64,000 nt of DNA from JBGPLJ01 sp035644395 (GTDB lineage: Bacteria > Pseudomonadota > Gammaproteobacteria > Steroidobacterales > Steroidobacteraceae), in contig DASQOR010000043.1 of assembly GCA_035644395.1 (NCBI GenBank), positions 112,891 through 176,890 on the forward strand, written 5' to 3'. Below are positions 15,997 to 25,128 of this stretch, piece by piece. Made by a program: the position numbers and the translations under genes. The first letter of the stretch is position 1. Each line of letters begins with the position of its first letter. The notes beneath the pieces were generated by a model. The model did no database searches. It saw only the letters and a program-made list of their open reading frames with translations, and had not been told where the DNA came from.

Positions 15997-16797
15997 ATGA
16001 ACGATGACGCCATAGACTTGCCGATCGAGGACGTCCAGGGCCGCGCCGATACTCGGCAGATTCCGATCAACAAGGTCGGGATCAAGGACATCTTTCACCC
16101 CGTGCGGGTGAAGGACCGCTCGGGCGGCGAGCAGCACACGATCGCGAACTTCAACATGTACGTGAACCTGCCCCACAGCTTCAAGGGCACGCACATGTCG
16201 CGCTTCGTCGAGATCCTGCATCACGAGCGCGAGATCTGCGTGACCTCGTTCAAGGCGATGCTCGAGGAGATGACGACGCGCCTCGATGCGGACTCCGGCC
16301 ACATCGAGATGTCGTTCCCGTATTTCGTCATGAAGAAGGCGCCGGTGTCGGGTGTCGAGAGCCTGATGGACTACAAGGCGACGCTGATCGGCGAGCGGAG
16401 CGGCGGCAAGACACAGATGTGGATCAAGGTCGTGGTCGCCGTGACCAGCCTCTGTCCCTGCTCGAAGAGCATTTCGAACTACGGCGCGCACAACCAGCGC
16501 TCGCACATCACGATCACGGCGAAGATCGCCGAGCACATCTGGATGGAGGAGTTGATCGAGATGGCGGAAAGCGAAGGCTCGTGCGAGCTCTACGGCATCT
16601 TGAAGCGCGCGGACGAGAAATACGTGACCGAGCGCGCCTACGACAATCCGAAATTCGTGGAAGACATCGTGCGCGACGTCGCGGTGCGACTGAACGCCGA
16701 ACCGCGCGTGCGGGCATACGTGATCGAGTCGGAGAATTTCGAGTCGATCCACAACCACTCGGCCTACGCCCTCATCGAGCGCGACAAGGACGCCTGA
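15997..16797 (+). CDS. folE2: GTP cyclohydrolase I type 2
   Basis: The FolE2 (type IB) enzyme, 266 aa, which converts GTP to 7,8-dihydroneopterin triphosphate at the entry of folate and queuosine synthesis. The conserved block TSLCPCSKSISNYGAHNQRS near residues 150-170 holds the metal-binding cysteine region. PHSFKGTHMSRFVEIL and ENFESIHNHSAYAL are also typical. FolE2 replaces the zinc-dependent FolE and can use other metals, so in some bacteria it is expressed under zinc limitation; nothing in the upstream sequence shows this here. ATG 15997 was chosen over the continuous frame upstream, which overlaps dxs. Its stop lies only four bases from the stop of the convergent kinase gene. Confidence 0.95.
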   Translation: MNDDAIDLPIEDVQGRADTRQIPINKVGIKDIFHPVRVKDRSGGEQHTIANFNMYVNLPHSFKGTHMSRFVEILHHEREICVTSFKAMLEEMTTRLDADSGHIEMSFPYFVMKKAPVSGVESLMDYKATLIGERSGGKTQMWIKVVVAVTSLCPCSKSISNYGAHNQRSHITITAKIAEHIWMEELIEMAESEGSCELYGILKRADEKYVTERAYDNPKFVEDIVRDVAVRLNAEPRVRAYVIESENFESIHNHSAYALIERDKDA

Positions 16798-16801
16798 AGC
16801 G

Positions 16802-18112
<1,311 letters not shown>

Positions 18113-18398
18113 CGCGCGTGCGGGTGCGGACGAGTTTTGGGCGATCAGGTTACGAATGACGGCTACTCACAACGAAGGCGCGGGGTTGTCCGGGATGCTA
18201 ATGGGGCGCCCGACCCGCTGGATTGGCCGGCAGAATACGTATACACGCGTCGCTGCTTCTGTGATGCAACTCCCGGATCACCGGGCGCTCATGACGCTCG
18301 TGACTTGCGAGCGCGTGCCCGGCGCCCGCCGGGCCGATCCGCAGTGCAAAACTGTGAAGTCGATGGGAGAGATTCGACGTCGGGCGGCGCGCGGCCGT

Positions 18399-19370
18399 TC
18401 AGGTCGCGAAGTGATCGTAGCCCGGGCGCCCGGGCGTCACGATGCCATTGCCGGCGAAAAAAACGACCTCGCCGCTGTCATCGACCACACCCACATCGCG
18501 ATGGGGCCAGCGGCTCGCGGGCACCCGTTCCGCGAGCTCGGCGAATCGTTCGGGCGGTACCGTGAAGCAAAGCTCGTAGTCGTCGCCGCCGCTCAACGCG
18601 AAATCCAGCGCGCCTGCAGGGCCTGCGCACTCCAGAAGATCCGTCGACAGCGGCAGTTGCGTGACATCGATACGCGCTCCGCAGCCGCTTGCGCGAATCA
18701 GCTTGGCGACGTCGGCCGCAACGCCGTCCGAGATGTCGATGGCGGCGGATGCGATGCCGAGCAGGCGGGCGCCCAGTTCCACTCTCGGCTCCGGGTAGAG
18801 GAATCGGCGCATGAGGCGCTGCCGGGCAGCAAGCGAGCCCGTGCCGAGGCGCGACTCGAGCGCGGCGAGCCCCGCGGCACCGTCGCCGACCACGCCACTC
18901 ACGAAGACATGATCGCCTGGCGCGGCGCTCGCACGTGACAGGTAGCTCCCGCTTTCCGCGAGACCGAGCAGCGTCAGCGTAACGGTCAGCGGCCCCGCCG
19001 TGGTGTCGCCGCCGACGAGGGCGACAGCGTGCAGGCGCGCGAGCTCATCGAGTCCTGCGGCGAATTCCGCGAGCCATGACTCCTCGGCCTTCGGCATCGT
19101 CAGCGCGAGCGTTGCCCAGGCCGGTTTTGCACCCATTGCCGCGAGGTCACTCAGGTTCACGGCGAGTACCCGATGGCCGATGGATCGCGGCGCGCAATCC
19201 TTCGGGAAGTGGACAGCCTCGACCAGGGTATCGGTGGCGGCGACCAGGCGCTTGCCGGCCGGCAGCGAGAGCACCGCTGCATCGTCGCCGACGCCGAGCA
19301 GGACATCCGCGCGGCGCGCGCCGAGCGCGCGGAAATATCGATCGATCAGTTCGAACTCGCCGAGCGGCAT
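18399..19370 (-). CDS. thiL: Thiamine-monophosphate kinase
   Basis: ThiL, 323 aa, phosphorylates thiamine monophosphate to thiamine diphosphate. Family landmarks are GEFELIDRYF at the start, GVGDDAAVL near residue 27, DTLVEAVHFP near 47, VNLSDLAAMGA near 72, GGDTTAGPLTVT near 120, DISDGVAADV near 210 and SGGDDYELCF near 260. The gene is the last of the long minus-strand unit starting with glyA and follows nusB after 18 bases, the nusB-thiL order of E. coli. The pgpA gene that follows thiL in enterobacteria is not here. The next 286 bases to the kinase gene hold no recognisable gene. Confidence 0.96.
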   Translation of the reverse strand: MPLGEFELIDRYFRALGARRADVLLGVGDDAAVLSLPAGKRLVAATDTLVEAVHFPKDCAPRSIGHRVLAVNLSDLAAMGAKPAWATLALTMPKAEESWLAEFAAGLDELARLHAVALVGGDTTAGPLTVTLTLLGLAESGSYLSRASAAPGDHVFVSGVVGDGAAGLAALESRLGTGSLAARQRLMRRFLYPEPRVELGARLLGIASAAIDISDGVAADVAKLIRASGCGARIDVTQLPLSTDLLECAGPAGALDFALSGGDDYELCFTVPPERFAELAERVPASRWPHRDVGVVDDSGEVVFFAGNGIVTPGRPGYDHFAT

Positions 19371-19388
19371 GCGGGCGCGGCCTTGCTG

Positions 19389-19850
19389 TCAGCCCGCGGC
19401 CGCGCCACCGGTTTCCGCGGTCCGCAGCCGTCGCGCCAGGCGATCGAGCACGGCATTCACGTACTTGTGCCCGTCGGTTGCACCGAAGCGCTTCGCGAGG
19501 CCGACACCTTCGGTGATGACCACCCGAAACGGCACGTCCGGCCGTCGCGCGAGCTCGTAGGCGCCGATAAGGAGGATCGCGTGCTCGAGCGGATCGAGCC
19601 CCGCCGGCGGCCGATCGAGATCAACGGCGAGTTCCCGATCGAACTCCTCCGCCTCCTGCACGACTGCGCGCACGAGTTCCTGAAAGTATTCCCGGTCGGC
19701 GCGCTCCATGTCCTCATCGGTTCCGAACTGGGTGCACAGATCCTGCCAGGGCGCCCGGTTCATCTGCCACTGATAAAGCGCCTGCATCGCAAGCTTGCGC
19801 GCGACCGCGCGGGCGCGGCTCTGAGCGCCAGGAATGCGGCGTTCGGCCAT
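19389..19850 (-). CDS. nusB: Transcription antitermination factor NusB
   Basis: NusB, 153 aa, an all-helical RNA-binding protein that with NusE (S10) loads on boxA RNA for antitermination of rRNA transcription. The N-terminal arginine-rich patch RARAVARKLAMQALYQWQ and the late motifs ILLIGAYELAR and VVITEGVGLAKRFGATDGHKYVNAVLD are diagnostic. The basic start plus alanine/glycine-rich end is normal for GC-rich genomes. It lies three bases after the ribH stop and 18 bases before thiL, within the riboflavin operon, as is usual in gammaproteobacteria. Confidence 0.96.
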   Translation of the reverse strand: MAERRIPGAQSRARAVARKLAMQALYQWQMNRAPWQDLCTQFGTDEDMERADREYFQELVRAVVQEAEEFDRELAVDLDRPPAGLDPLEHAILLIGAYELARRPDVPFRVVITEGVGLAKRFGATDGHKYVNAVLDRLARRLRTAETGGAAAG

Positions 19851-19853
19851 GGC

Positions 19854-20330
19854 CTAGACGTCCAGCCGGCGCAGGAGGTTTGCGAGCTCGAGCGCCGCTA
19901 GCGCCGCATCGGCGCCCTTGTTGCCGGACTTGCCGCCGGCCCGGTCGATGGCTTGTTCGACGGTATCGACCGTCAGTACGCCGAAGCCGACCGGCACGCC
20001 GGTGTCGCTCGCGACGCGAGCGACGCCGCTCGCGCATTCGCCGGCGACATACTCGAAGTGCGGGGTGTCGCCGCGCACGACCGCGCCGAGCGCGACAATC
20101 GCATCGTAGCGCCGGCTCGCCGCGAGCTTGCGCACGACCGGCGGCATCTCGAAGGCACCCGGCACGCGCACGAGGTCGATCTGCGCATCGCCCGCGCCGT
20201 GCCGGCGCAGCGCGTCGATCGCGCCTTTCACCAGCCGGTCGACGACGAAGTCATTGAAGCGCGAGGCGACGATCGCGAACTTCAGATCGCGCGCCTGCAG
20301 GTCGCCTTCGATGACGCGGATATTTTCCAT
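19854..20330 (-). CDS. ribH: 6,7-dimethyl-8-ribityllumazine synthase
   Basis: Lumazine synthase, 158 aa, joins the butanone phosphate made by RibB with the pyrimidine from the RibD branch. The phosphate-binding and catalytic segment is VVRGDTPHFEYVAGE near residue 80, with the expected histidine. SRFNDFVVDRLVKGA and VRVPGAFEMPPVVRKLA near residues 24-70 and GFGVLTVDTVEQAIDRAG near 113 are family blocks. The ATG at 20330 gives MENIRVIEGDLQ; the open frame upstream is not homologous. It lies 49 bases after ribB and 3 bases before nusB in the same operon. Confidence 0.97.
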   Translation of the reverse strand: MENIRVIEGDLQARDLKFAIVASRFNDFVVDRLVKGAIDALRRHGAGDAQIDLVRVPGAFEMPPVVRKLAASRRYDAIVALGAVVRGDTPHFEYVAGECASGVARVASDTGVPVGFGVLTVDTVEQAIDRAGGKSGNKGADAALAALELANLLRRLDV

Positions 20331-20379
20331 GAATCTCGCCGGGCCGTGAGTGGCGCGGAAGTATAACCGAGCGGCGCCG

Positions 20380-21477
20380 TCAGCTGTCGACGTACTCGAC
20401 GATCTCGAGATTGAAGGCGCCGATGCCGTGCAGCTGCACCGGCTGCGCCAGCACACGCATGCGCGTGACGCCGAGATCCTGCAGGATCTGCGCGCCGATG
20501 CCGTAGGTCCTCAAGACCTGGCCGCCTTCCACGCGCGCCGGCGCCGTGCTCTTTGGTCCGAGTGCGCGCACCGCCTCGACGAATTCGCGCGGGGACTCCG
20601 GCTGGCGCAGGATGACGATCGCCCCGTCACCCTCCGCCGCAATGCGTTTCATTGCATCGCGCAGCGGCCGCCCGCGATCGCCCTGCACGCCGATCACATC
20701 GCGCAGCGTGTCGGTAACGTGCACGCGCACGAGCGGCGGCTGTTTGCCGTCGAGACGCCCGCGTACGAGCGCAAGGTGCACGTCGCGATGGACATGATCC
20801 TCGTAGCAGACCATGCGGAACTCGCCGAACTCCGTGCGCACGGTCTGTTCGGAAATGCGTTCGACCGAGCGCTCGGTCCGCAAGCGGTAGCGAATGAGGT
20901 CTTCGATCGTGCCGATCTTGAGCTTGTTGATACGCGCGAACTCGACGAGATCGCCGCCGCGCTTCATCGTGCCGTCGTCGTTCACGATCTCGCAGAGGAT
21001 GCCCGAATGCATGCCGAAGCCCGCGAGCCGCACGAGATCGATGGTCGCCTCCGTGTGCCCGGCGCGGCAGAGCACGCCGCCCTCGGTGTAGCGGAGCGGG
21101 AAAATATGTCCGGGCCGGGCGAAATCTTCCGGCCGCGAGACCGGATCGGCGAGTGCGCGTATGGTCTTGGCGCGATCGTGTGCCGAGATGCCCGTCGTCG
21201 TTCCGTGCCGGTAATCGACGGAGATCGTGAATGCCGTCCGATGCACCTCCGTGTTGTCCGGAACCATCGGCGGCAGGCGCAGCTGCTCGAGCCGCGCGCG
21301 CATCATCGGCTGGCAGATGATGCCGCTCGTGTGGCGGACGAAAAAGCCGACGGCCTCGGGCGTGACCGCTTCGCCCGCCATGATCAGGTCCGCCTCGTTC
21401 TCGCGGTCCTCGTCGTCCATCACGATGACCATGCGCCCGCTACGGATGTCACCGAGGATTTCGTCGGGGGTATTCAT
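20380..21477 (-). CDS. ribB: DHBP synthase fused to degenerate GTP cyclohydrolase II domain (RibBX type)
   Basis: A 365-aa protein. The N-terminal part (about 1-205) is 3,4-dihydroxy-2-butanone-4-phosphate synthase, with DDEDRENEADL (21-31) and HTEATIDLVRLAGFG, so this activity should be intact. The C-terminal part (about 210-365) aligns with GTP cyclohydrolase II, but the zinc-cysteine block (ECLTGDALFSLRCDCG in E. coli RibA) is here HVTDTLRDVIGVQGDRG with no cysteine. The GRNIGL motif is also lost, so GTP cyclohydrolase activity is not expected. Such hybrids have been described as RibBX in Shewanella. A separate active ribA must exist outside the window. The start overlaps the ribE stop as ATGA, implying coupled translation. 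No FMN riboswitch is visible. Confidence 0.93.
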   Translation of the reverse strand: MNTPDEILGDIRSGRMVIVMDDEDRENEADLIMAGEAVTPEAVGFFVRHTSGIICQPMMRARLEQLRLPPMVPDNTEVHRTAFTISVDYRHGTTTGISAHDRAKTIRALADPVSRPEDFARPGHIFPLRYTEGGVLCRAGHTEATIDLVRLAGFGMHSGILCEIVNDDGTMKRGGDLVEFARINKLKIGTIEDLIRYRLRTERSVERISEQTVRTEFGEFRMVCYEDHVHRDVHLALVRGRLDGKQPPLVRVHVTDTLRDVIGVQGDRGRPLRDAMKRIAAEGDGAIVILRQPESPREFVEAVRALGPKSTAPARVEGGQVLRTYGIGAQILQDLGVTRMRVLAQPVQLHGIGAFNLEIVEYVDS

Positions 21478-22070
21478 GACTTGAATTGTGCCAGCCGGTC
21501 GAGGTAGCGCGCGAGTTGGTCGACTTCGATGTTCACGGAATCGCCCGTTTCGAGCGCGCCGTGGGTGGTGACGGCGAGCGTATGGGGGATCAGGTTGACG
21601 CCGAATCGGGCGCCCTCCACCTCATTCACCGTGAGGCTCACGCCGTCGATGCAGATCGATCCCTTGGGAGCGACATAACGCGCGAGCGCCGCGGGCAGCT
21701 CGAATTCGAGGCGGCTCGAGCGGCCGTCGGCGCGCCTGGCGATGAGCTTGCCGACGCCGTCGACGTGACCGGACACCAGGTGGCCGCCGAGGGCGTCGCC
21801 GGCCCGCAGCGCGGGTTCAAGGTTGATGCGCGAGCCCGTCGACAACCGGCCGAGCGTCGTGCAGCCCAGCGTTTCGTGCGACACGTCGGCGCAAAATCCG
21901 CTCGCCGTCGCACGTGTGACCGTGAGGCAGACGCCCTGCACCGCCACGCTGTCGCCGACCTGCAAGCGATTGCGATCGAGTTCCTGCGCCTCGATTGCCA
22001 TTTCAACGTCGCTGCCGCGCGGCGTCACTCCCGCCACACGTCCGATCGAATGCACGATGCCCGTGAACAA
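21474..22070 (-). CDS. ribE: Riboflavin synthase (alpha chain)
   Basis: Riboflavin synthase, 198 aa, dismutates two lumazine molecules to riboflavin. It has the expected duplicated lumazine-binding fold: LQVGDSVAVQGVCLTV in the first repeat (about 45-60) and YVAPKGSICIDGVSLTVNEV in the second (about 138-157). SGHVDGVGKL is another landmark. The start is TTG 22070, giving the canonical MFTGIVHSIG, with GGAG six bases upstream. An upstream reading from 22103 would add non-homologous residues that run into ribD. It overlaps ribB by four bases and follows ribD after 16 bases. Confidence 0.96.
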   Translation of the reverse strand: MFTGIVHSIGRVAGVTPRGSDVEMAIEAQELDRNRLQVGDSVAVQGVCLTVTRATASGFCADVSHETLGCTTLGRLSTGSRINLEPALRAGDALGGHLVSGHVDGVGKLIARRADGRSSRLEFELPAALARYVAPKGSICIDGVSLTVNEVEGARFGVNLIPHTLAVTTHGALETGDSVNIEVDQLARYLDRLAQFKS

Positions 22071-22086
22071 TTGCCGCTCCAGCCTG

Positions 22087-23181
22087 CTATCGCGGGACGG
22101 CAATTATGCGCAGGTCCTCGCCGAAGTGCTGCAAATCGGTGTAGCGCCATCGCGGGCCGTCATCCACGCGGCCGATAGAAGGTATCTGCACGAGCGGCCG
22201 CGCATCCGGGCCCAGCATCCGCGGCGCAATGTAGAGCACAAGCTCATCGACCAGGCCTTGGGAAATGAACGCACCCGCGAGGCGCGGTCCCGACTCCACC
22301 CAGACTTCGTTGACGCCGCGCTCGGTGAGGAGGGACAGCAATGCGGTCAGGTCGACGCCGGAACCGGCAAGCGGCAATTCATGCACGGCGGTGCTGGTCG
22401 TCGCCGCCGGTCGCGTCTGCCCGCGGCCGATGCACAGCCAGCACTCACCGGGTGGCGCCAGGATTCGGGCGCGCGCAGGCGTGCGTCCGCGACTGTCGAG
22501 TACCACCCGCAGGGGTTGGCGCGCCTCGCCTTCGTCCGGCGCGATCCGGACATCGAGGCGCGGGTCGTCGGCAAGCACCGTTCCGACACCGGTGACGATC
22601 ACCGAGCTGCGCGCTCGCCACCGTTGCACGTCCCCACGCGCATCCTCGCCCGTGATCCATTTGCCCGCACCGTCCGGCAGCGCCGTGCGGCCATCGAGCG
22701 TCATGGCGAGCTTCAACCGAATCCAGGGCCGGCCGGTCCGATTTCGCCTGAAGAAGCCGGGATTGAGTGCCTCGGCTTCCCTCGCGAGCAAGCCCGTGTC
22801 GACCTGGATGTTCGCGGCCCGCAGTTTTTCGCTGCCGCGGCCATCGACCCGCGGGTCCGGATCCTGGGTGGCCGCAACGACCCTCGCGATGCCGGCGGCA
22901 ATCAGTGCGTCCGCGCACGGTGGCGTGCGCCCGAAGTGGCTGCAGGGTTCGAGCGTGACGTACGCGGTTGCGCCACGAGCGCGCGCCCCCGCGGCCATGA
23001 GTGCGAGCACCTCGGCATGGGGTTCGCCGGCGCGACGGTGCCAGCCTTCGCCGATCACTTCCTCGCCGAGCGCGATTACGCAACCGACGCGCGGATTCGG
23101 GTCGGTGGTCGAGAGCCCGCGAACAGCGAGCGCAAGCGCACGCCGCATGCAGGATTCGTCGAAGGCGTTGCAAGCGGCCAC
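22087..23181 (-). CDS. ribD: Bifunctional riboflavin deaminase/reductase
   Basis: RibD, 364 aa, performs the second and third steps of riboflavin synthesis. The N-terminal cytidine-deaminase-like domain carries the zinc ligands His55 (with Glu57 in PHAEVLAL), Cys80 and Cys89 (EPCSHFGRTPPC). The C-terminal half (about 150-364) is the NADPH-dependent reductase, with KLAMTLDGRTA, GAGKWITGEDAR and WVESGPRLAGAF. The start is GTG 23181, immediately adjacent to the nrdR stop, with AAGGGA upstream. It is cotranscribed with nrdR and ribE. Confidence 0.97.
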   Translation of the reverse strand: MAACNAFDESCMRRALALAVRGLSTTDPNPRVGCVIALGEEVIGEGWHRRAGEPHAEVLALMAAGARARGATAYVTLEPCSHFGRTPPCADALIAAGIARVVAATQDPDPRVDGRGSEKLRAANIQVDTGLLAREAEALNPGFFRRNRTGRPWIRLKLAMTLDGRTALPDGAGKWITGEDARGDVQRWRARSSVIVTGVGTVLADDPRLDVRIAPDEGEARQPLRVVLDSRGRTPARARILAPPGECWLCIGRGQTRPAATTSTAVHELPLAGSGVDLTALLSLLTERGVNEVWVESGPRLAGAFISQGLVDELVLYIAPRMLGPDARPLVQIPSIGRVDDGPRWRYTDLQHFGEDLRIIAVPR

Positions 23182-23718
23182 CTACTTTCCCTTCTTTGGC
23201 GGCGGCTCCTGCTTTTCCGGCGTCGGCAGGAAGGACAGCTGCTCGTCGCTCGCCTCGCGACGCCGGCGGTGATGGCGCATGCGCTCGATCTCGTCGCGAA
23301 ACGCCTCGACATCCTGGAAGCGCCGGTACACGGATGCGAAGCGCACGAAGGCAACCTCGTCGAGATGACGCAGCTCCTCCATCACGAGATCGCCGATCGT
23401 GCGCGCGTTGACTTCGCGCTCGCCCATGCTTCTGAGCTTGTGGCAGATGCGCTGCACCGCCTCCTCGACGGCCTCGCGCGCGACCGGCCGCTTCTCGAGC
23501 GCCTTCAGCAAGCCCGAGCGCAGCTTCGCTTCATCGAACGGTTCGCGGCTGTGGTCGCTCTTGACCACCTGCGGCATCAGGAGCTCGGCCGTTTCAAAGG
23601 TCGTGAAGCGTTCCTCGCAGGAGAGGCATTCGCGGCGGCGGCGGATCTGCCGACCTTCGCCGGCGAGGCGCGAGTCGGTGACCTTCGTGTCCGCGTGACC
23701 GCAAAATGGGCAATGCAT
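23182..23718 (-). CDS. nrdR: Transcriptional repressor NrdR
   Basis: NrdR, 178 aa, represses ribonucleotide reductase genes in response to ATP/dATP. The zinc ribbon uses Cys3, Cys6, Cys31 and Cys34 (MHCPFCGH and CLSCEERFTTFE). The ATP-cone follows at about 49-139, starting VVKSDHSREPFDEAKLRSGL. The C-terminal 30 residues are charged and proline-rich, longer than in E. coli NrdR (149 aa). The nrdR-ribD order is standard for this group. It lies 27 bases after glyA. Confidence 0.96.
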   Translation of the reverse strand: MHCPFCGHADTKVTDSRLAGEGRQIRRRRECLSCEERFTTFETAELLMPQVVKSDHSREPFDEAKLRSGLLKALEKRPVAREAVEEAVQRICHKLRSMGEREVNARTIGDLVMEELRHLDEVAFVRFASVYRRFQDVEAFRDEIERMRHHRRRREASDEQLSFLPTPEKQEPPPKKGK

Positions 23719-23745
23719 GCGTGCCGCCGCGGCTTGCGCGGATCC

Positions 23746-24999
23746 TCAGGCGTAGACCGGAAAGCGCTTGCAGAGCGCAAGCACGTCGGAGCGCACGCGC
23801 TCGATCACCTTGCCCTCGCCCAGGCGATCGAGCACGTCGGCAATCCAGCCGGCGAGCGTCGTGACTTCCACGGCGTCGAAGCCGCGAGTGGTGACGGCCG
23901 GTGTTCCCATGCGCAGTCCGCTCGTCACCATGGGCGGCCGCGGATCGTTCGGGACCGCGTTCTTGTTCACCGTGATGTTCGCGGCGCCGAGCCACGCGTC
24001 CGCATCCTTGCCGGTGATGTTCTTGTCGATGAGGTCGACCAGGAACAGGTGATTGTCCGTGCCGCCGGAAACGATCCGGTAGCCACGCGACGCCAGCGCC
24101 CGGCACATCGTTCGCGCATTGTCGAGGGTGCGCTGCTGGTACGCCTTGAAATCCGGCTGCAGCGCTTCGAGGAATGCGACCGCCTTGGCGGCGATCACGT
24201 GCATGAGGGGTCCGCCCTGCGTACCCGGGAAGACGAGCGAGCTCAGCTTCTTCTCGATCTCTTCGTTGGCGCGCGCGAGGATCAGGCCGCCGCGCGGACC
24301 ACGCAAGGTCTTGTGCGTCGTCGTCGTCGTGACGTCGGCGATGTTCACGGGATTCGGGTAAAGGCCTACCGCAACCAGGCCCGCGACGTGGGCCATGTCG
24401 ACGACGAAGTACGCGCCGACCTCGTCGGCGATTTTCCGGAACCGCGGAAAGTCGATGACGCGCGAGTAGGCGGAGAAGCCGGCGACTATCATTTTCGGCC
24501 GGTGCTCGCGCGCAAGCCGCTCGACCTCGGTGTAGTCGATCTCGCCCGTCGTCGGGTCGAGGCCGTATTGCACGGCGTTGAAGAGCTTGCCGGAAAAATT
24601 GACTTTCGCGCCATGGGTGAGATGGCCGCCGTGCGCAAGGCTCATGCCGAGCATCGTCTCGCCGGGCTTGAGCAGGGCGAGATACACGGCCGCGTTCGCC
24701 TGCGATCCCGAATGCGGCTGCACGTTCGCGTACGCGGCGCCGAAGAGTTTCTTCGCCCGATCAATCGCGAGCTGCTCCGCGATGTCGACGTACTCACAGC
24801 CGCCGTAGTAGCGCTTGCCGGGATAGCCCTCCGCGTACTTGTTCGTGAGCACCGATCCCTGCACGGCCAGGACGCGCGGACTCGTGTAGTTCTCCGAGGC
24901 TATGAGTTCAATGTGCTCTTCCTGCCGGCGGCGTTCGCCGGCGAGCGCAGTCTCGAGCTCGGGATCGAAGTCGGCAACGGTCATTTCACGGCTGAACAT
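23746..24999 (-). CDS. glyA: Serine hydroxymethyltransferase
   Basis: A PLP enzyme of 417 aa (E. coli GlyA has the same length) that interconverts serine and glycine with tetrahydrofolate. The cofactor lysine is in DVTTTTTHKTLRGPRGG, near residue 230. LIASENYTSPRVL, EGYPGKRYYGGCEYVD and QPHSGSQANAAVY are family blocks. ATG 24999 is preceded by GGAAGGAA at a suitable distance; the open frame to 25068 is rejected because it runs through a -10-like element and the repeat at 25057. It heads the minus-strand unit that continues with nrdR and the riboflavin genes. Confidence 0.97.
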   Translation of the reverse strand: MFSREMTVADFDPELETALAGERRRQEEHIELIASENYTSPRVLAVQGSVLTNKYAEGYPGKRYYGGCEYVDIAEQLAIDRAKKLFGAAYANVQPHSGSQANAAVYLALLKPGETMLGMSLAHGGHLTHGAKVNFSGKLFNAVQYGLDPTTGEIDYTEVERLAREHRPKMIVAGFSAYSRVIDFPRFRKIADEVGAYFVVDMAHVAGLVAVGLYPNPVNIADVTTTTTHKTLRGPRGGLILARANEEIEKKLSSLVFPGTQGGPLMHVIAAKAVAFLEALQPDFKAYQQRTLDNARTMCRALASRGYRIVSGGTDNHLFLVDLIDKNITGKDADAWLGAANITVNKNAVPNDPRPPMVTSGLRMGTPAVTTRGFDAVEVTTLAGWIADVLDRLGEGKVIERVRSDVLALCKRFPVYA

Positions 25000-25041
25000 C
25001 GGCAACAATTCCTTCCGGGGTGCAAGCGTTAGGGGGCGGCG

Positions 25042-25047
25042 ATTGTA
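25042..25047 (-). promoter_or_regulatory. Candidate -10 element for glyA
   Basis: Read on the minus strand this is TACAAT, 43 bases before the glyA ATG. The corresponding -35 position falls inside the left arm of the repeat at 25057-25128 and is a poor match. If this is the real promoter, the repeat has replaced or supplied its upstream half. Confidence 0.3.
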
Positions 25048-25056
25048 CCTTGCAGG

Positions 25057-25128
25057 AAAAGGGGACATTCCTGAATTCCCCTGTGCTCAACTCACGTGTC
25101 ATCGGGAAATCAGGAATGTCCCCCTTTT
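25057..25128. repeat. GGGGACATTCCTGA-type inverted repeat element, copy 1
   Basis: Arms at 25057-25080 and 25104-25128 are near-perfect inverted copies (AAAAGGGGACATTCCTGA core) around a 23-base loop. The same element occurs at 45655-45727 in the opposite orientation. The loops match at 19 of 23 positions when one is reversed, so they are copies of one element and not chance hairpins. It has no coding capacity and lies between glyA and a divergent-side neighbour whose stop codon begins at its last base. Confidence 0.88.

Noticed and set aside
18113..18398. Possible gene in the 286-base gap between the kinase and thiL
   Set aside because: Readings there have no plausible start with ribosome-binding site and no resemblance to a known protein; the palindromic-looking ACGTATACACGCGT near 18237 is too short to call an operator.
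22071..22086. FMN riboswitch for the riboflavin genes
   Set aside because: Spaces between these genes are 0-49 bases and the 128 bases before glyA hold a repeat; none carries an RFN-element pattern.
21823..25032. A plus-strand open frame of 1069 codons across the riboflavin operon
   Set aside because: It is antisense to ribE, ribD, nrdR and glyA, is rich in Arg, His and Ala, and shows no domain. GC-rich codon bias opens this frame by chance.
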